DNA of 64,000 nt from Swingsia samuiensis (GTDB lineage Bacteria; Pseudomonadota; Alphaproteobacteria; Acetobacterales; Acetobacteraceae): positions 1,243,501 to 1,307,500 of the forward strand of contig NZ_CP038141.1 in the NCBI RefSeq assembly GCF_006542355.1, in the 5' to 3' direction. A model generated the notes under the pieces. It was not told where the DNA came from, did not search any database, and was given only the letters and a program-made list of their open reading frames with translations. Of this stretch, positions 17,747 through 27,563 are shown piece after piece; the stretch's first letter is position 1; each line of letters opens with the position of its first letter. Both the position numbers and the translations under genes were made by a program.

Positions 17747-18400
17747 ATGCTGTATAGAATCATTGGGGTTTTTTGTGTTTTTTGTTGCTTATTGATTGGA
17801 GTAAATGCTTTTAATTTAATTGGTTTTATTTATGATGGTGAGAGTATTACCTCCGTTTCTTATGCATCGCCAAGTGATGATTTTAATAAAAGTCAATCGT
17901 CAAAAAATATAAATCCAATAGAAAAGAAGCAAGTGAAAAACATTTGTGATCAAGGAGGTTGTAATAACGACCACCCCTTTCAAAAAGAGATTAGAAAATT
18001 TAATAGTGAGACGAAAATTTCTTATGATTTGGATAAAAAGCAAAATGAATTAAATAAAAAAGAAGAAATATTGAATAACAAAGAGAATATTTTGAATATG
18101 ACTCAAAAAGAAATTCAAATTCAAATGAACGATTTAGAAAAAATAAAAAATAATTTTGCAAAACAAGAAGATAATGCTGATAAAATATTAGAGAATGACT
18201 CAGATAAACTAGTGAAGATATATGAAGCTATGCGTCCAGGAGACGCAGCATTAATTTTTAATGTCTTGGATTTGCGGATAGGAGTTAGGTTGTTAAGCCA
18301 AATGTCACCGCGTAAGTCTTCTGCAATCATGGCGCTAATGTCACCAGAAAGAGTGGTTTTAATAACCCAGCTTCTTTCTAAAATACATTCGCACATATAG
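17747..18400 (+). CDS. MotE-like flagellar stator chaperone
   Basis: 217 residues. A membrane segment or signal anchor at about 5-27, a long coiled coil (about 95-145, repeated KKEEILNNKENIL-like heptads) and a C-terminal MgtE_N-like helical domain (150-215, YEAMRPGDAALIFNVLD and MSPRKSSAIMALMSPE). In rhizobia MotE is a periplasmic chaperone for the stator-associated protein MotC. It follows the DUF6468-like gene by three bases. Assigned by architecture and position. Confidence 0.75.
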   Translation: MLYRIIGVFCVFCCLLIGVNAFNLIGFIYDGESITSVSYASPSDDFNKSQSSKNINPIEKKQVKNICDQGGCNNDHPFQKEIRKFNSETKISYDLDKKQNELNKKEEILNNKENILNMTQKEIQIQMNDLEKIKNNFAKQEDNADKILENDSDKLVKIYEAMRPGDAALIFNVLDLRIGVRLLSQMSPRKSSAIMALMSPERVVLITQLLSKIHSHI

Positions 18401-18421
18401 TCTTTTTAGAAAGAGCAAGTA

Positions 18422-20557
18422 ATGAAAAGGCTAGTAATTGGAATATATATATCTTTATTTATGTCTCCTGCTTATGCCGGCGATATAAAGAGTGTGGCCA
18501 ATGTATTGCCCCAAGGTTGGATGATTTTGAATCAGAGTAAAGTATCTTTAAAGCAAACAGTTAATGGCCAAGATAATACACTTTCAAAAGGTTTAACTGT
18601 AAATCATGATACTCCAACGGTTACCGGATTTTTGATACCTCTACAAAAAGAAACACCATTAGCTGCTTATGTGCGTGGGCAAGAACTTATTATTTTTCTA
18701 GATGGCAATATATTTTTAGATGAGAAAGAAATTAAAAAATTAATTTCTTCGTATGGATTTTCATTTAAAGTCGTAAATAACACAACAATTGTTATAATGA
18801 AAATTCCAGACCAAAAAAAAGTAAGTCTTGAATATATAGGAGGTGGTTTAGAAATATTATTTTCTCCTAATCTAGGAAATACAAAAGAATTTAAGATTGA
18901 TGTTTTGAAAGAAAAAATCAGTTTTTCCACTGTGATTTGGAGGGGGGGTGAAAAAGTTATATCGCTCCCAGATCCCATAACAGGAAGACGTCTTTTATTA
19001 GGTTTATCTTATGAAGGGAAGGTTGTTCGAGGCATTAATCAACCTCTGTTAGGATTTAATGTATGGCCTAGTTTGAGGGGAGTAGTTGTCTCAAGCGATA
19101 CAGATAAAGCAGATTTAAGTTTGGGACAAAATAGTTTTGTTTTTAAAATAAACAATTTAAAACATGGAGATGTAACACCTAATTCGTTTTTAAAGAGTTT
19201 GGGGGAAGAAGACCGTCAAAATATAAAAGCAAAAGCTTATCAAGACTGGATTAAAGTTATAGGTGCGACGTTAGGGCAGAAATTAAATGCTCGATTGAAT
19301 TTAGCTCAAGTTGTAGCGCAAATGGCGAATGCTCCTTTATTGGTGAGTCTTTTAAAAACGGCAATCAATGATGAGCCAGAGAGTACTTCGCGGTTAGACG
19401 TGCAATATCTACAGAAAATAGCAAATGTTTTAAGTAGGAAAATAATTTTTCCAGAAGACCCTAATTTTTTTACTAATTCATCGAGTATTCAACTTTGGGT
19501 TGATATGGAGAAAGCTATTGTAGCTGAGGGTGCTGGGGATGAAAATAATAGGCAAAAAAAAGAAATTGCTCATGCGTTAGCTAAAAATATTCAGGAAATT
19601 AATCGTTATTCAGATTCTATAAAGAGAAATATTGTACCCTTTTTAGCGCGTTGGATTGCGCAGTACGGGGATGCAGAAGATGTTAAAAACTTATCTCAGT
19701 TGCCGCCATATCAGTCTGCCCTTCTTTTTAAGAGTATGACTGGCGATAACCGTAAAGAGATTAAAGATAATATACATAAACTCACTTATAGTAATTCGCC
19801 TGTAATATGGCCGATTGCTCGGGAAGAAGAATTGCGGATGAATTTAAAAGAGGGAAAAATATCGGGGGAAGAAGTTGTTGATAAATTAAATAAAATCACT
19901 CCAGCACTAAGAATTGCAGGAGAAGAGGAAAGAGCTGATATTTTAAAAATCGATGCTCTAATAAAAGATAAAGATTTTAGCGGAGCACTACAAAATACGT
20001 TAGAAGGGCAAAGTTTGTTTCATGATAAGTATTTTCCAAGTAAGGATCGATTATTAAGTGTATGTAACGGTATGGAAAAAGAGTTATTAAAGAGCAGTCA
20101 AAAGGTTATACTTGAAATCGATAATTTAAAACAATTATTGTCGCAGACTGCGGTTACGGATGAATGGCGAGAGAATATATTGAAAGCTTTGACGGCAAGG
20201 TATGATTTTTTGGGAATGGATCAGGAGAAAGAGGAAGTTAATCAACAGCTACAGCCGCTTCATCAGGATAATGATATAAAGCCGATAGACAATGAATTAT
20301 TAGAGAATAAATTGAATAAAAATAATATTGATTATAATTTTGAAAAGCAGCTGTTATTAGAGAAAATACATAAGATAATGCTTTCTTCCAATAAAGAATT
20401 ATCTCCTGAAGAAGAGGATTTAGTATTAAAATATACAGCATCCGTTCTGAAAAATGAGGATAAAAGTGAATTGGCAGAATTAAGTAAACTGAGTGATAGA
20501 TTTTCTTCGTCTTCTTCTAGAGATTTATTTGTATTTTTAACACATAAGCAAAAATAG
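18422..20557 (+). CDS. Large exported protein of the flagellar operon, unknown function
   Basis: 711 residues. A signal peptide (about 1-19, ending AYA) predicts export. Residues 20-230 look beta-rich, and 265-700 are mostly helical, possibly repeat-forming, and strongly charged. No enzyme motif is recognised. It is the last gene of the fliL-fliM-DUF6468-MotE series, and large exported proteins with TPR-like helices are found at this place in other alphaproteobacteria, so a role in the motor or stator is plausible but unproven. Codon use is strongly A+T biased. The TAG stop lies inside a 14-bp tandem duplication. Confidence 0.7.
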   Translation: MKRLVIGIYISLFMSPAYAGDIKSVANVLPQGWMILNQSKVSLKQTVNGQDNTLSKGLTVNHDTPTVTGFLIPLQKETPLAAYVRGQELIIFLDGNIFLDEKEIKKLISSYGFSFKVVNNTTIVIMKIPDQKKVSLEYIGGGLEILFSPNLGNTKEFKIDVLKEKISFSTVIWRGGEKVISLPDPITGRRLLLGLSYEGKVVRGINQPLLGFNVWPSLRGVVVSSDTDKADLSLGQNSFVFKINNLKHGDVTPNSFLKSLGEEDRQNIKAKAYQDWIKVIGATLGQKLNARLNLAQVVAQMANAPLLVSLLKTAINDEPESTSRLDVQYLQKIANVLSRKIIFPEDPNFFTNSSSIQLWVDMEKAIVAEGAGDENNRQKKEIAHALAKNIQEINRYSDSIKRNIVPFLARWIAQYGDAEDVKNLSQLPPYQSALLFKSMTGDNRKEIKDNIHKLTYSNSPVIWPIAREEELRMNLKEGKISGEEVVDKLNKITPALRIAGEEERADILKIDALIKDKDFSGALQNTLEGQSLFHDKYFPSKDRLLSVCNGMEKELLKSSQKVILEIDNLKQLLSQTAVTDEWRENILKALTARYDFLGMDQEKEEVNQQLQPLHQDNDIKPIDNELLENKLNKNNIDYNFEKQLLLEKIHKIMLSSNKELSPEEEDLVLKYTASVLKNEDKSELAELSKLSDRFSSSSSRDLFVFLTHKQK

Positions 20558-20582
20558 GAAGTATAATATAGGAAGTATAATA
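20555..20582. repeat. 14-bp exact tandem duplication at a stop codon
   Basis: TAGGAAGTATAATA occurs twice in direct succession (20555-20568 and 20569-20582). The first copy contains the TAG stop of the preceding gene. It looks like a replication-slippage duplication. The rest of 20583-20801 is A+T rich with no gene seen; a TTGACG at about 20727-20732 is a possible -35 element for the RND operon, but no good -10 follows. Confidence 0.85.
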
Positions 20583-20801
20583 TTGGTCATATAAAAATAT
20601 AGGAAAGTGCTTTTAATCATATGAGGATAATAAATCCTATAACATTTAAACGATTTGTAAATGTATATTTATTGTGAGTATATTTCTTGTTGGTTGAGTT
20701 TGCATAGGAGCAATCTATTTCTTGAATTGACGGAGAGGGTAAAAAACGGTTAACTTCGACGATCAAGAAAATGTGAATTCCAACCGAGGATAGGCGCGTT
20801 T

Positions 20802-22004
20802 ATGCCCTTTTTCCAAAGAAAAATACTAGATTTTGTAGAGGATGGGGCAAAAAAGAGCCGCTCTTTGGATGTTATGAAAAGGAGTGCTGTGCTCGGGGCT
20901 CTCCCTATCGTTTTATTAGGCTGCCATAAAAAAGTAGAAACCCCTAAGCCTCAGCCACAACCTGTTGATATTATTACATTACATACTCAAGCTGTTGGTT
21001 TAGAGACATCCTTGCCAGGGCGAATTGAAGCCTATGAGCAAGCGCAGATTAGGCCTCAAGTAAGCGGCGTAATTGTTTCTCGTGATTTTGAACAAGGAGC
21101 CGATGTTAAAGCAGGTCAGCAGCTTTACCAGATTTATATAGCCCCTTATCAAGCAGCTTACGATCAGGCGAAGGCACAATTAATGAATGCCCAAGCATCT
21201 GCTGTACGCGCAAGAGCCCAATTAAGACGCTATGGTCCTCTCGTTAAGGCGCATGCTGTTAGTTCTCAGGACTATGACAATACGTTAGCAGCGGCTCGAC
21301 AAGCTGATGCACAGGTTGCTCAAGCAAAAGCAAGCGTTGAAGCGGCGACGGTTAATCTGAATTATACACATGTGCGCGCTCCTATTTCGGGGCGAATTGG
21401 TCGGACTTTATACACGGCCGGTGCATTGGTAACAGCTAATCAAACGCAGCCTGTTGCAGTCGTAACGCGTTTGGACCCTGTGTATGTAGACGTAAATTTA
21501 GCGGCTTCTGACATGCTGAGATTAAAGCGTGAATTAGCGAGCGGTCAGATCGAAAGAAAGGGTACAGATGCTGCCGCAGTTGGTTTGCGTCTGGAAGATA
21601 ACTCTGAATACCCTCAGTATGGAAAGTTAGAACTCTCTGAGGTGACTGTTGATCCGTCTACAGGAACATTGGTCATTCGTGCTGTTTTCGAAAACCCTGA
21701 TCATATTTTGCTACCGGGTATGTTTGTTCATGCCTATGTCCGTGAGGGTATTGACCCCAAGGGTATTTTAGTACCGCAAGAGGCCGTTCAAAGAGACTTC
21801 AAAGGGGCTCCCTTTGTGATGGTGATGGATAACGATCATAAAGTTCATCAACGTTCTATAGAAACAGTACGGACGATTGATTCCTCATGGCTTGTTAATA
21901 AAGGCGTACAAGCTGGAGAGAAGATTGTTGTGAACGGGCTACAGAAAATCTTGCCAGGTGCGGAAGTCTCTCCACGAGAAGTTTCTTCTGGGAAAGCAGA
22001 GTAA
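20802..22004 (+). CDS. RND efflux periplasmic adaptor lipoprotein
   Basis: 400 residues, AcrA/MexA family. The lipobox LLGC lies about 40 residues from the ATG at 20802, which has GAGGATAGG upstream; an internal ATG at 20874 gives a more usual lipoprotein signal (MKRSAVLGALPIVLLGC). The biotinyl-lipoyl domain, alpha-helical hairpin (about 110-165) and beta-barrel follow in order (YTHVRAPISGRIGR is typical). It links the inner-membrane pump to the outer-membrane channel. First gene of an operon with the pump five bases downstream. Confidence 0.92.
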   Translation: MPFFQRKILDFVEDGAKKSRSLDVMKRSAVLGALPIVLLGCHKKVETPKPQPQPVDIITLHTQAVGLETSLPGRIEAYEQAQIRPQVSGVIVSRDFEQGADVKAGQQLYQIYIAPYQAAYDQAKAQLMNAQASAVRARAQLRRYGPLVKAHAVSSQDYDNTLAAARQADAQVAQAKASVEAATVNLNYTHVRAPISGRIGRTLYTAGALVTANQTQPVAVVTRLDPVYVDVNLAASDMLRLKRELASGQIERKGTDAAAVGLRLEDNSEYPQYGKLELSEVTVDPSTGTLVIRAVFENPDHILLPGMFVHAYVREGIDPKGILVPQEAVQRDFKGAPFVMVMDNDHKVHQRSIETVRTIDSSWLVNKGVQAGEKIVVNGLQKILPGAEVSPREVSSGKAE

Positions 22005-22009
22005 ACGGT

Positions 22010-25000
22010 ATGTCAATTTCACGGTTTTTTATTGATAGGCCTATTTTTGCTTGGGTAATTGGCTTGGTGATTATGCTGATTGGTGGGGTAACCATCACCC
22101 GCATGCCAATAGCTCAATACCCGAGTATTGCTCCCCCTCAGATTGCTATTTCAGTGATGTATCCTGGTGCTTCGGCTGAAACGGTAAATAACACAGTTGT
22201 TCGGCCGATTTTACAGCAAATGTACGGACTGGACCATCTTGAGTATTTATCAGCTTCTTCTTACGCAAGCGGTCAGATGGAGATTGATCTGACATTTGCG
22301 CAGGGGACTAACCCAGATATTGCTCAAGTGCAGGTGCAAAACAAACTACAACTTGCACAGCCTCGATTACCCACAGAGGTAACGGCTCAAGGGATAAGCG
22401 TCACAAAAGCGACTAAAAACTTTATGATGGTTGTAGGCTTCATCTCAACAGACGGGAGTATGTCTGGTGCAGATGTTGCTGATTATGTGGCTTCCAATAT
22501 TTCTGATCCTCTTTCCCGTGTCAGTGGTGTTGGTGATCATACTTTGTTTGGTTCTGAATATGCGATGCGTATTTGGTTAGACCCAACCAAACTTTATAAT
22601 TATAATCTGGCCATTTCTGACGTTCAAAGTGCGATTCAAACACAAAATATTCAGGTTTCCTCTGGTGAGCTTGGGGGGCTCCCCGCAAAGAAGGGAATTG
22701 GTTTTGATGCAACAGTGATAGGGCCAACGCGTCTCAGCTCACCAGAGCAGTTTGAAAATATTCTGATTAAAGTCCAGCAAGACGGCAGTCAGGTGCGGCT
22801 GAAAGATATTGCCCGTGTTGAGCTTGGTGCTCAAAGTTATGCTTTGTCTTCAATGTATAATAATCAGCCGGCTGCTGCTATGGCTATTAAACTGGCTCCT
22901 GGCGCTAATCAGTTGGAAACAGAAGCAGCTTTACGGGCAAAGATTGCTCAGCTTGAGCATTTTTATCCTCCAGGTTTGAAAACAATTTACCCATTGGATA
23001 CAGAGCCTTTTATTACTCTTTCGATTCAAGAGGTAGTTGAAACGCTTCTGGAAGCTATTGCTCTTGTTTTCATTGTAATGCTGGTCTTCCTGCAAAACTT
23101 TCGAGCAACACTTATCCCAACGATTGCTGTTCCCATTGTTCTTTTGGGGACTTTCGGCATTATCCATGCGCTAGGCTACACGATTAATACATTGACAATG
23201 TTGGCGATGGTGTTGGCTGTTGGCTTGTTGGTTGATGATGCTATCGTTGTTGTTGAAAACGTTGAGCGGCTTATGTCGGAGAAGCAGCTTTCACCTAAAG
23301 AAGCTTCTCGTCAGTCAATGGATGAAATTTCTGGAGCATTGATTGGTATTGTTCTGGTCTTGACGGCCGTGTTCTTACCAATGGCTGCATTTAATGGCTC
23401 AACTGGTGTTATTTATCGTCAGTTTTCGATCACGATTGTTACGGCGATGTGGCTGTCGGTAGTCGTGGCTATGATTATGACGCCAGCTTTATGTGGTTCT
23501 ATGTTAAAGCCGACGTCAGAGAAAAAGCGAGGCCCTGCTGCATGGTTTAACCGTAACTTTGACCGGATGACCAATGGTTATTTGAGTGGCGTTAAGTGGT
23601 TGGTAAATGGTCGAGTAGTCAGTGGTATTATCTATATCGCGTTAACGGCTGTTGTTGTGGTGCTATTTTTACGTATTCCAGGTGGGTTTCTACCTGATGA
23701 AGACCAAGGGTTGATCTTTGGTCAGGTCACGATGCGTAATAATGCGACAAGACAGCAGGCTGCCGCAGTAAATAAAAAAATCACTGATTATGTTTTAAAA
23801 ACATATAGCCAGGATGTTGCTTCTGTTTTTACAATGACAGGGTTTAGTTTTGCGGGCCAAGGGCAAACGACGGCGGCGTTCTTCGTTCGTATGAAGCCAT
23901 GGGATCAACGGCATGGGTTCGCTCATACAACCATGGCCATTTCGCGTAAGATTATGCAGCATTTCTGGACAGACCCAGATGCGCAGATTTTTGCTGTGAA
24001 CCCTCCTGCTGTTCTGGAGCTCGGGAATGCAACAGGGTTCGATTTGGAGTTGGAAGATGTCGGGCACTTAGGGCATGCTGCTCTTTTGGCTGCACGTAAT
24101 CAGGTTCTGGCAGATGCAGCAAAGGATCCTCTCCTGCAAGCTGTTCGGCCTCTTGGAATGGAAGATGCTCCTCAGTTTGTTCTGGATATCAACCGTGAAA
24201 GAGCAAATGCGCTCAGTATTAATAATGCTGATATTAATACCACTATTCAAGGCGTACTGGGGTCTATTTACGTTAACCAGTTTATGCGGAATGACCGTGT
24301 AAAACAGGTATATATCCAAGGTGATGCTTGGGCGCGTATGACCCCAGAGAATCTGAACTTATGGTATATTCGTAATAGCTTGGGTTCTTTGGTGCCATTT
24401 AATGCCTTTGCTTCAGGGCATTGGAGCAGTGGGGCACAGAAGGTTGAAAACTATAACGGTTCAAACTCCTATGAAATACAGGGCCAACCTGTAACAGGGT
24501 CTAGCTCCGGTGAAGCAATGGATGAGATGCGTAAAATTCTCAGTAAATTGCCGCAAGGCGTAGGATATGAGTGGACTGGCTTGTCTTATGAGCAGATTGC
24601 ATCGAGTGGTTCTACAGGTCCTCTTTATGCGCTAGCCGGGATTATCATTCTGTTTTGCTTGGCCGCTTTATACGAAAGCTGGGCAATCCCGCTTGCCGTT
24701 ATGCTTGTGCTCCCACTTGGTGTTTTGGGGGCTGTGATTGCGACGCTGACCCGAGGGCTTGATAATGACGTTTACTTCCAAGTGGGGCTGCTTACGACAA
24801 TAGGTTTGTCTGTTAAAAATGCGATCTTGATTGTTGAGTTTGCCAAAGCCTTCTTTGAAGCAGGAAAATCATTAGAAGAGTCCGTACTTGAGGCGGCACG
24901 CGAACGTTTGCGTCCTATTTTAATGACATCGATTGCATTTGTATGTGGTGTGTTTCCTTTGGCGATTGCAACTGGGGCAGGGTCTGCTGCTCGTGTTGCC

Positions 25001-25186
25001 ATTGGGACATGTGTCGTCGGTGGTATGTTTACAGCAACATTGCTCGCTGTTTATTTCGTACCGGTTTTTTTCGTCATGACTCTGCGCTTGTTTCGTGTGC
25101 AGCGTATTCGTGATCGTAAAGATCCATATGCTTATTTGGATGAAAAAAATCAGACATCCGATAAGCAGGGAGAACAAGGCGTATGA
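22010..25186 (+). CDS. RND multidrug efflux pump, AcrB/MexB family (HAE1)
   Basis: 1058 residues, the normal length. N-terminal SRFFIDRPIFAWVIGLVIML and the motif NTLTMLAMVLAVGLLVDDAIVV are present, including the two adjacent Asp residues of the proton relay in transmembrane segment 4. Two large periplasmic loops and twelve membrane segments follow the family pattern. It is a homotrimeric proton-driven exporter of hydrophobic compounds. The stop overlaps the start of the outer-membrane factor (ATGA). No regulator is adjacent, and the substrate cannot be read from sequence. Confidence 0.95.
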   Translation: MSISRFFIDRPIFAWVIGLVIMLIGGVTITRMPIAQYPSIAPPQIAISVMYPGASAETVNNTVVRPILQQMYGLDHLEYLSASSYASGQMEIDLTFAQGTNPDIAQVQVQNKLQLAQPRLPTEVTAQGISVTKATKNFMMVVGFISTDGSMSGADVADYVASNISDPLSRVSGVGDHTLFGSEYAMRIWLDPTKLYNYNLAISDVQSAIQTQNIQVSSGELGGLPAKKGIGFDATVIGPTRLSSPEQFENILIKVQQDGSQVRLKDIARVELGAQSYALSSMYNNQPAAAMAIKLAPGANQLETEAALRAKIAQLEHFYPPGLKTIYPLDTEPFITLSIQEVVETLLEAIALVFIVMLVFLQNFRATLIPTIAVPIVLLGTFGIIHALGYTINTLTMLAMVLAVGLLVDDAIVVVENVERLMSEKQLSPKEASRQSMDEISGALIGIVLVLTAVFLPMAAFNGSTGVIYRQFSITIVTAMWLSVVVAMIMTPALCGSMLKPTSEKKRGPAAWFNRNFDRMTNGYLSGVKWLVNGRVVSGIIYIALTAVVVVLFLRIPGGFLPDEDQGLIFGQVTMRNNATRQQAAAVNKKITDYVLKTYSQDVASVFTMTGFSFAGQGQTTAAFFVRMKPWDQRHGFAHTTMAISRKIMQHFWTDPDAQIFAVNPPAVLELGNATGFDLELEDVGHLGHAALLAARNQVLADAAKDPLLQAVRPLGMEDAPQFVLDINRERANALSINNADINTTIQGVLGSIYVNQFMRNDRVKQVYIQGDAWARMTPENLNLWYIRNSLGSLVPFNAFASGHWSSGAQKVENYNGSNSYEIQGQPVTGSSSGEAMDEMRKILSKLPQGVGYEWTGLSYEQIASSGSTGPLYALAGIIILFCLAALYESWAIPLAVMLVLPLGVLGAVIATLTRGLDNDVYFQVGLLTTIGLSVKNAILIVEFAKAFFEAGKSLEESVLEAARERLRPILMTSIAFVCGVFPLAIATGAGSAARVAIGTCVVGGMFTATLLAVYFVPVFFVMTLRLFRVQRIRDRKDPYAYLDEKNQTSDKQGEQGV

Positions 25187-26637
25187 AGTTCCGTTTAAGT
25201 CTTGCGGCTTTTCTGATGCTTTCTGGTTGTAATCTTGCACCAAAGTATCAGCGCCCGACACAGCCCGTGCAGAATAGTTACCCAGATAATACGGGAGCCA
25301 AAAATGTTCCTGCTGCACAAAAGGCAGGCAATTTGGGGTGGGAGGATTTCTTTACAGATCCTCGGTTAAAAGCCCTGATTGAGTTGGCATTGAAAAATAA
25401 TCGGGATATTGCCGCACAGGCTGCCGCCATTATGCAAGCAAGGGGGCAGTATGAAGTTCAGCATGCGTCTTTGTTCCCGACAATCTCTGCGGGGGGAGCA
25501 GGAATGTTCTTGTCTCCGTCTGATACGGGCGGATTTTCATTTGCTCCAGGGATGGGAAGCAGTGTTTCGACGCTGCGTTTTTATCAAACGTCTATTGGCT
25601 TTTCTTCTTACGAGATTGATTTATGGGGACGCATTCGTAACCTCTCTCGTGAGCAATCAGAAAATATTTTGAGTAGCTTGGAGAATGCTCGAAATGTTTT
25701 GATTACGACGGTGTCTCAAATTGCGAGTACCTATATTCAATGGCTCGCTGACCGTGAGGAGTTGCGTGTTACGAACGCAACATTGAAGTCCCAGAGTGAT
25801 ACATTACGCCTTGTTCAGCTTTCTTATGATAATGGCGAGACAGATGCGCTTACCTTGGCGCAGGTAAAAACACAGGTTGAGCAGGCCTCAGCCAATGCGG
25901 CTCAATATACACGGGCTGTTGCAGAAGATGAACATGCTTTGCAACTTCTTGTGGGTACGCCATTACCGGCTGATCTTCCACCTGCTGCACCGTTTGGACG
26001 ACAAACGATGATTGCTGATTTACCAGCAGGTCTGCCGTCTGACTTGTTGGAGCAACGGCCTGATGTGTTGGCGGCTGAACATACTCTTGAAGGGGCGAAT
26101 GCAAATGTAGGGGCTGCACGGGCAGCATTCTTTCCGCGCGTAACCTTGACGGCATCTGAGGGGACAAGCTCTCTACAGTTTAGGCATTTGTTTACGCCAG
26201 GTGCTGAAACGTGGTCTGTATCACCTTCGATTAGCCTCCCTATTTTTACGTGGGGCCAAAATGAAGGGAACTTGCACATTTCAAAAGCTAAGAGACTGCA
26301 AGACATTGCTCTTTATGAAAAGACAATGCAGACGGCCTTTAAGGAGGTGTCCGACGCGCTCACTGCTCGTGAGACCTATAAAGTTCAAGAGCAGCACATG
26401 GGAGAGCTCGTTACGCAGTCTCAAAAAGCATATGACTTAGCGAAGATGCGTTATAATGCGGGGATTGACAGTTATTTGACAACGTTGGAGCAACAACGCT
26501 CGTTGTATCAATCTCAACAGAGTGCCATTATGATACAAGCGGCCGGGTTCCAAAACTTAGTCACATTATATCGTGCTTTAGGTGGTGGGTGGAGCCAGAA
26601 AACAGTTGTGCCTAAAACTGGCAAGAATATGCCGTAA
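25183..26637 (+). CDS. RND outer-membrane factor, NodT/OprM family
   Basis: 484 residues. Lipoprotein signal with lipobox LSGC (residues 13-16), then APKYQRP, the usual start of NodT-family lipoproteins. Two outer-membrane efflux repeats follow, with SYEIDLWGRIRNLSREQSE in the first and RPDVLAAEHTLEGANANVGAARAAFFPRVTL in the second. It forms the trimeric TolC-like exit duct. It overlaps the pump gene and is followed 12 bases later by a small exported protein gene. Confidence 0.93.
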   Translation: MKFRLSLAAFLMLSGCNLAPKYQRPTQPVQNSYPDNTGAKNVPAAQKAGNLGWEDFFTDPRLKALIELALKNNRDIAAQAAAIMQARGQYEVQHASLFPTISAGGAGMFLSPSDTGGFSFAPGMGSSVSTLRFYQTSIGFSSYEIDLWGRIRNLSREQSENILSSLENARNVLITTVSQIASTYIQWLADREELRVTNATLKSQSDTLRLVQLSYDNGETDALTLAQVKTQVEQASANAAQYTRAVAEDEHALQLLVGTPLPADLPPAAPFGRQTMIADLPAGLPSDLLEQRPDVLAAEHTLEGANANVGAARAAFFPRVTLTASEGTSSLQFRHLFTPGAETWSVSPSISLPIFTWGQNEGNLHISKAKRLQDIALYEKTMQTAFKEVSDALTARETYKVQEQHMGELVTQSQKAYDLAKMRYNAGIDSYLTTLEQQRSLYQSQQSAIMIQAAGFQNLVTLYRALGGGWSQKTVVPKTGKNMP

Positions 26638-26649
26638 GGAGAGTATGTT

Positions 26650-27003
26650 ATGCGTAAAGGTCTAATCTTTGCGATAGGTATGCTGGTTATTGCTGGAAGA
26701 GCCTTTGCGCAGGATGCGGGTGGAGGTGATGGTGACGACGCCAAGAAACCCAACATGCATGAACTGTTTAGAAACTCTGCAGTGCCAAAAAGCCATGCTG
26801 ATTTTAGTCGGTTTAAATATCGCCCCATTGGGGACACGGTGATTGAGCAGCCTGATGCTTTTCGTTTGCTCTTCCGTACTCCTGATGGGCAGCCAGATGG
26901 CTATGCGGAACGTCGTGGCATGTCGGTGTTTTATTATGACCGTCATGGGAATATGACACATATACAGCCATTGCCAGAAGATGCTTTTTCCTCTCCTCAA
27001 TAA
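26650..27003 (+). CDS. Small exported protein of the RND operon, unknown
   Basis: 117 residues with a signal peptide (1-20, cleavage after AFA), then a short Gly/Asp-rich linker (DAGGGDGDD) and a soluble domain with no recognised motif. The gene is 12 bases after the outer-membrane factor with AAGGAGAG just upstream of ATG 26650, so it is probably co-transcribed with the efflux genes. A periplasmic accessory role is inferred from position only. Its 3' end overlaps the convergent pnuC-like gene by seven bases. Confidence 0.7.
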   Translation: MRKGLIFAIGMLVIAGRAFAQDAGGGDGDDAKKPNMHELFRNSAVPKSHADFSRFKYRPIGDTVIEQPDAFRLLFRTPDGQPDGYAERRGMSVFYYDRHGNMTHIQPLPEDAFSSPQ

Positions 27004-27563
27004 AGAGAAGAGGCCTTGGCTCGCTGCCATTTTTTGTAGCCGACACAAGCCAGTAGTACGAAACACGCATACAGCAAACTGGTGATATAGAGGTTACGAC
27101 TAAAGAAAAGTATGCTGTATGCTGTGTCAATTAAGATCCAAGCAAGCCAGTTGATGGTATACCGTTTGGCAGCCCAGAGTTGGGCTGTAATGCTGTAGCT
27201 GCTTAGGAGAGCGTCTGTAACAGGGGTGGGATCGTCTGTATAAGATGCGAGGTAGGCACTCCAGAAAGCCCCTATTATAAGAGTTGTAATATTTCCATAA
27301 ATAAAACTCGATAAAGAAATTGATTTCACGTGGATAAGAAGGTGAGTATTTTTCTCTTCCTTCCAGTTGTACCACCCATACATAATCAGGATACAGAATA
27401 TAATTTGTAAAAGGGTGTCTGCGTAGAGATGAATATTAAAAAATATCCCCCCATAGAGCACGGCAGCACAAAATGAGACGGGCCAACACAAGATTGAGCG
27501 TTTTGAGGTGAGCCATACGCCTAAAGCACTGAGAAAAGCAGCACAAATTTCAGTCCAAGACAT
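26997..27563 (-). CDS. PnuC/PnuT-type transporter, probably thiamine
   Basis: 188 residues with about seven membrane segments. The PnuC hallmarks are the WPVSF segment near residue 27 and the aromatic GWYNW stretch near residues 63-67. PnuC proteins import unphosphorylated vitamin precursors by facilitated diffusion, with trapping by a kinase. As the third gene after a TPP riboswitch, TonB receptor and kinase, it is best read as the thiamine-specific PnuT branch rather than nicotinamide riboside PnuC. Its ATG overlaps the kinase gene by 14 bases. Confidence 0.85.
   Translation of the reverse strand: MSWTEICAAFLSALGVWLTSKRSILCWPVSFCAAVLYGGIFFNIHLYADTLLQIIFCILIMYGWYNWKEEKNTHLLIHVKSISLSSFIYGNITTLIIGAFWSAYLASYTDDPTPVTDALLSSYSITAQLWAAKRYTINWLAWILIDTAYSILFFSRNLYITSLLYACFVLLACVGYKKWQRAKASSLY

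Noticed and set aside
25902-26306. 134-codon minus-strand frame inside the RND outer-membrane factor gene
   Set aside because: Fully inside a conserved gene; composition is that of a reverse-frame translation.
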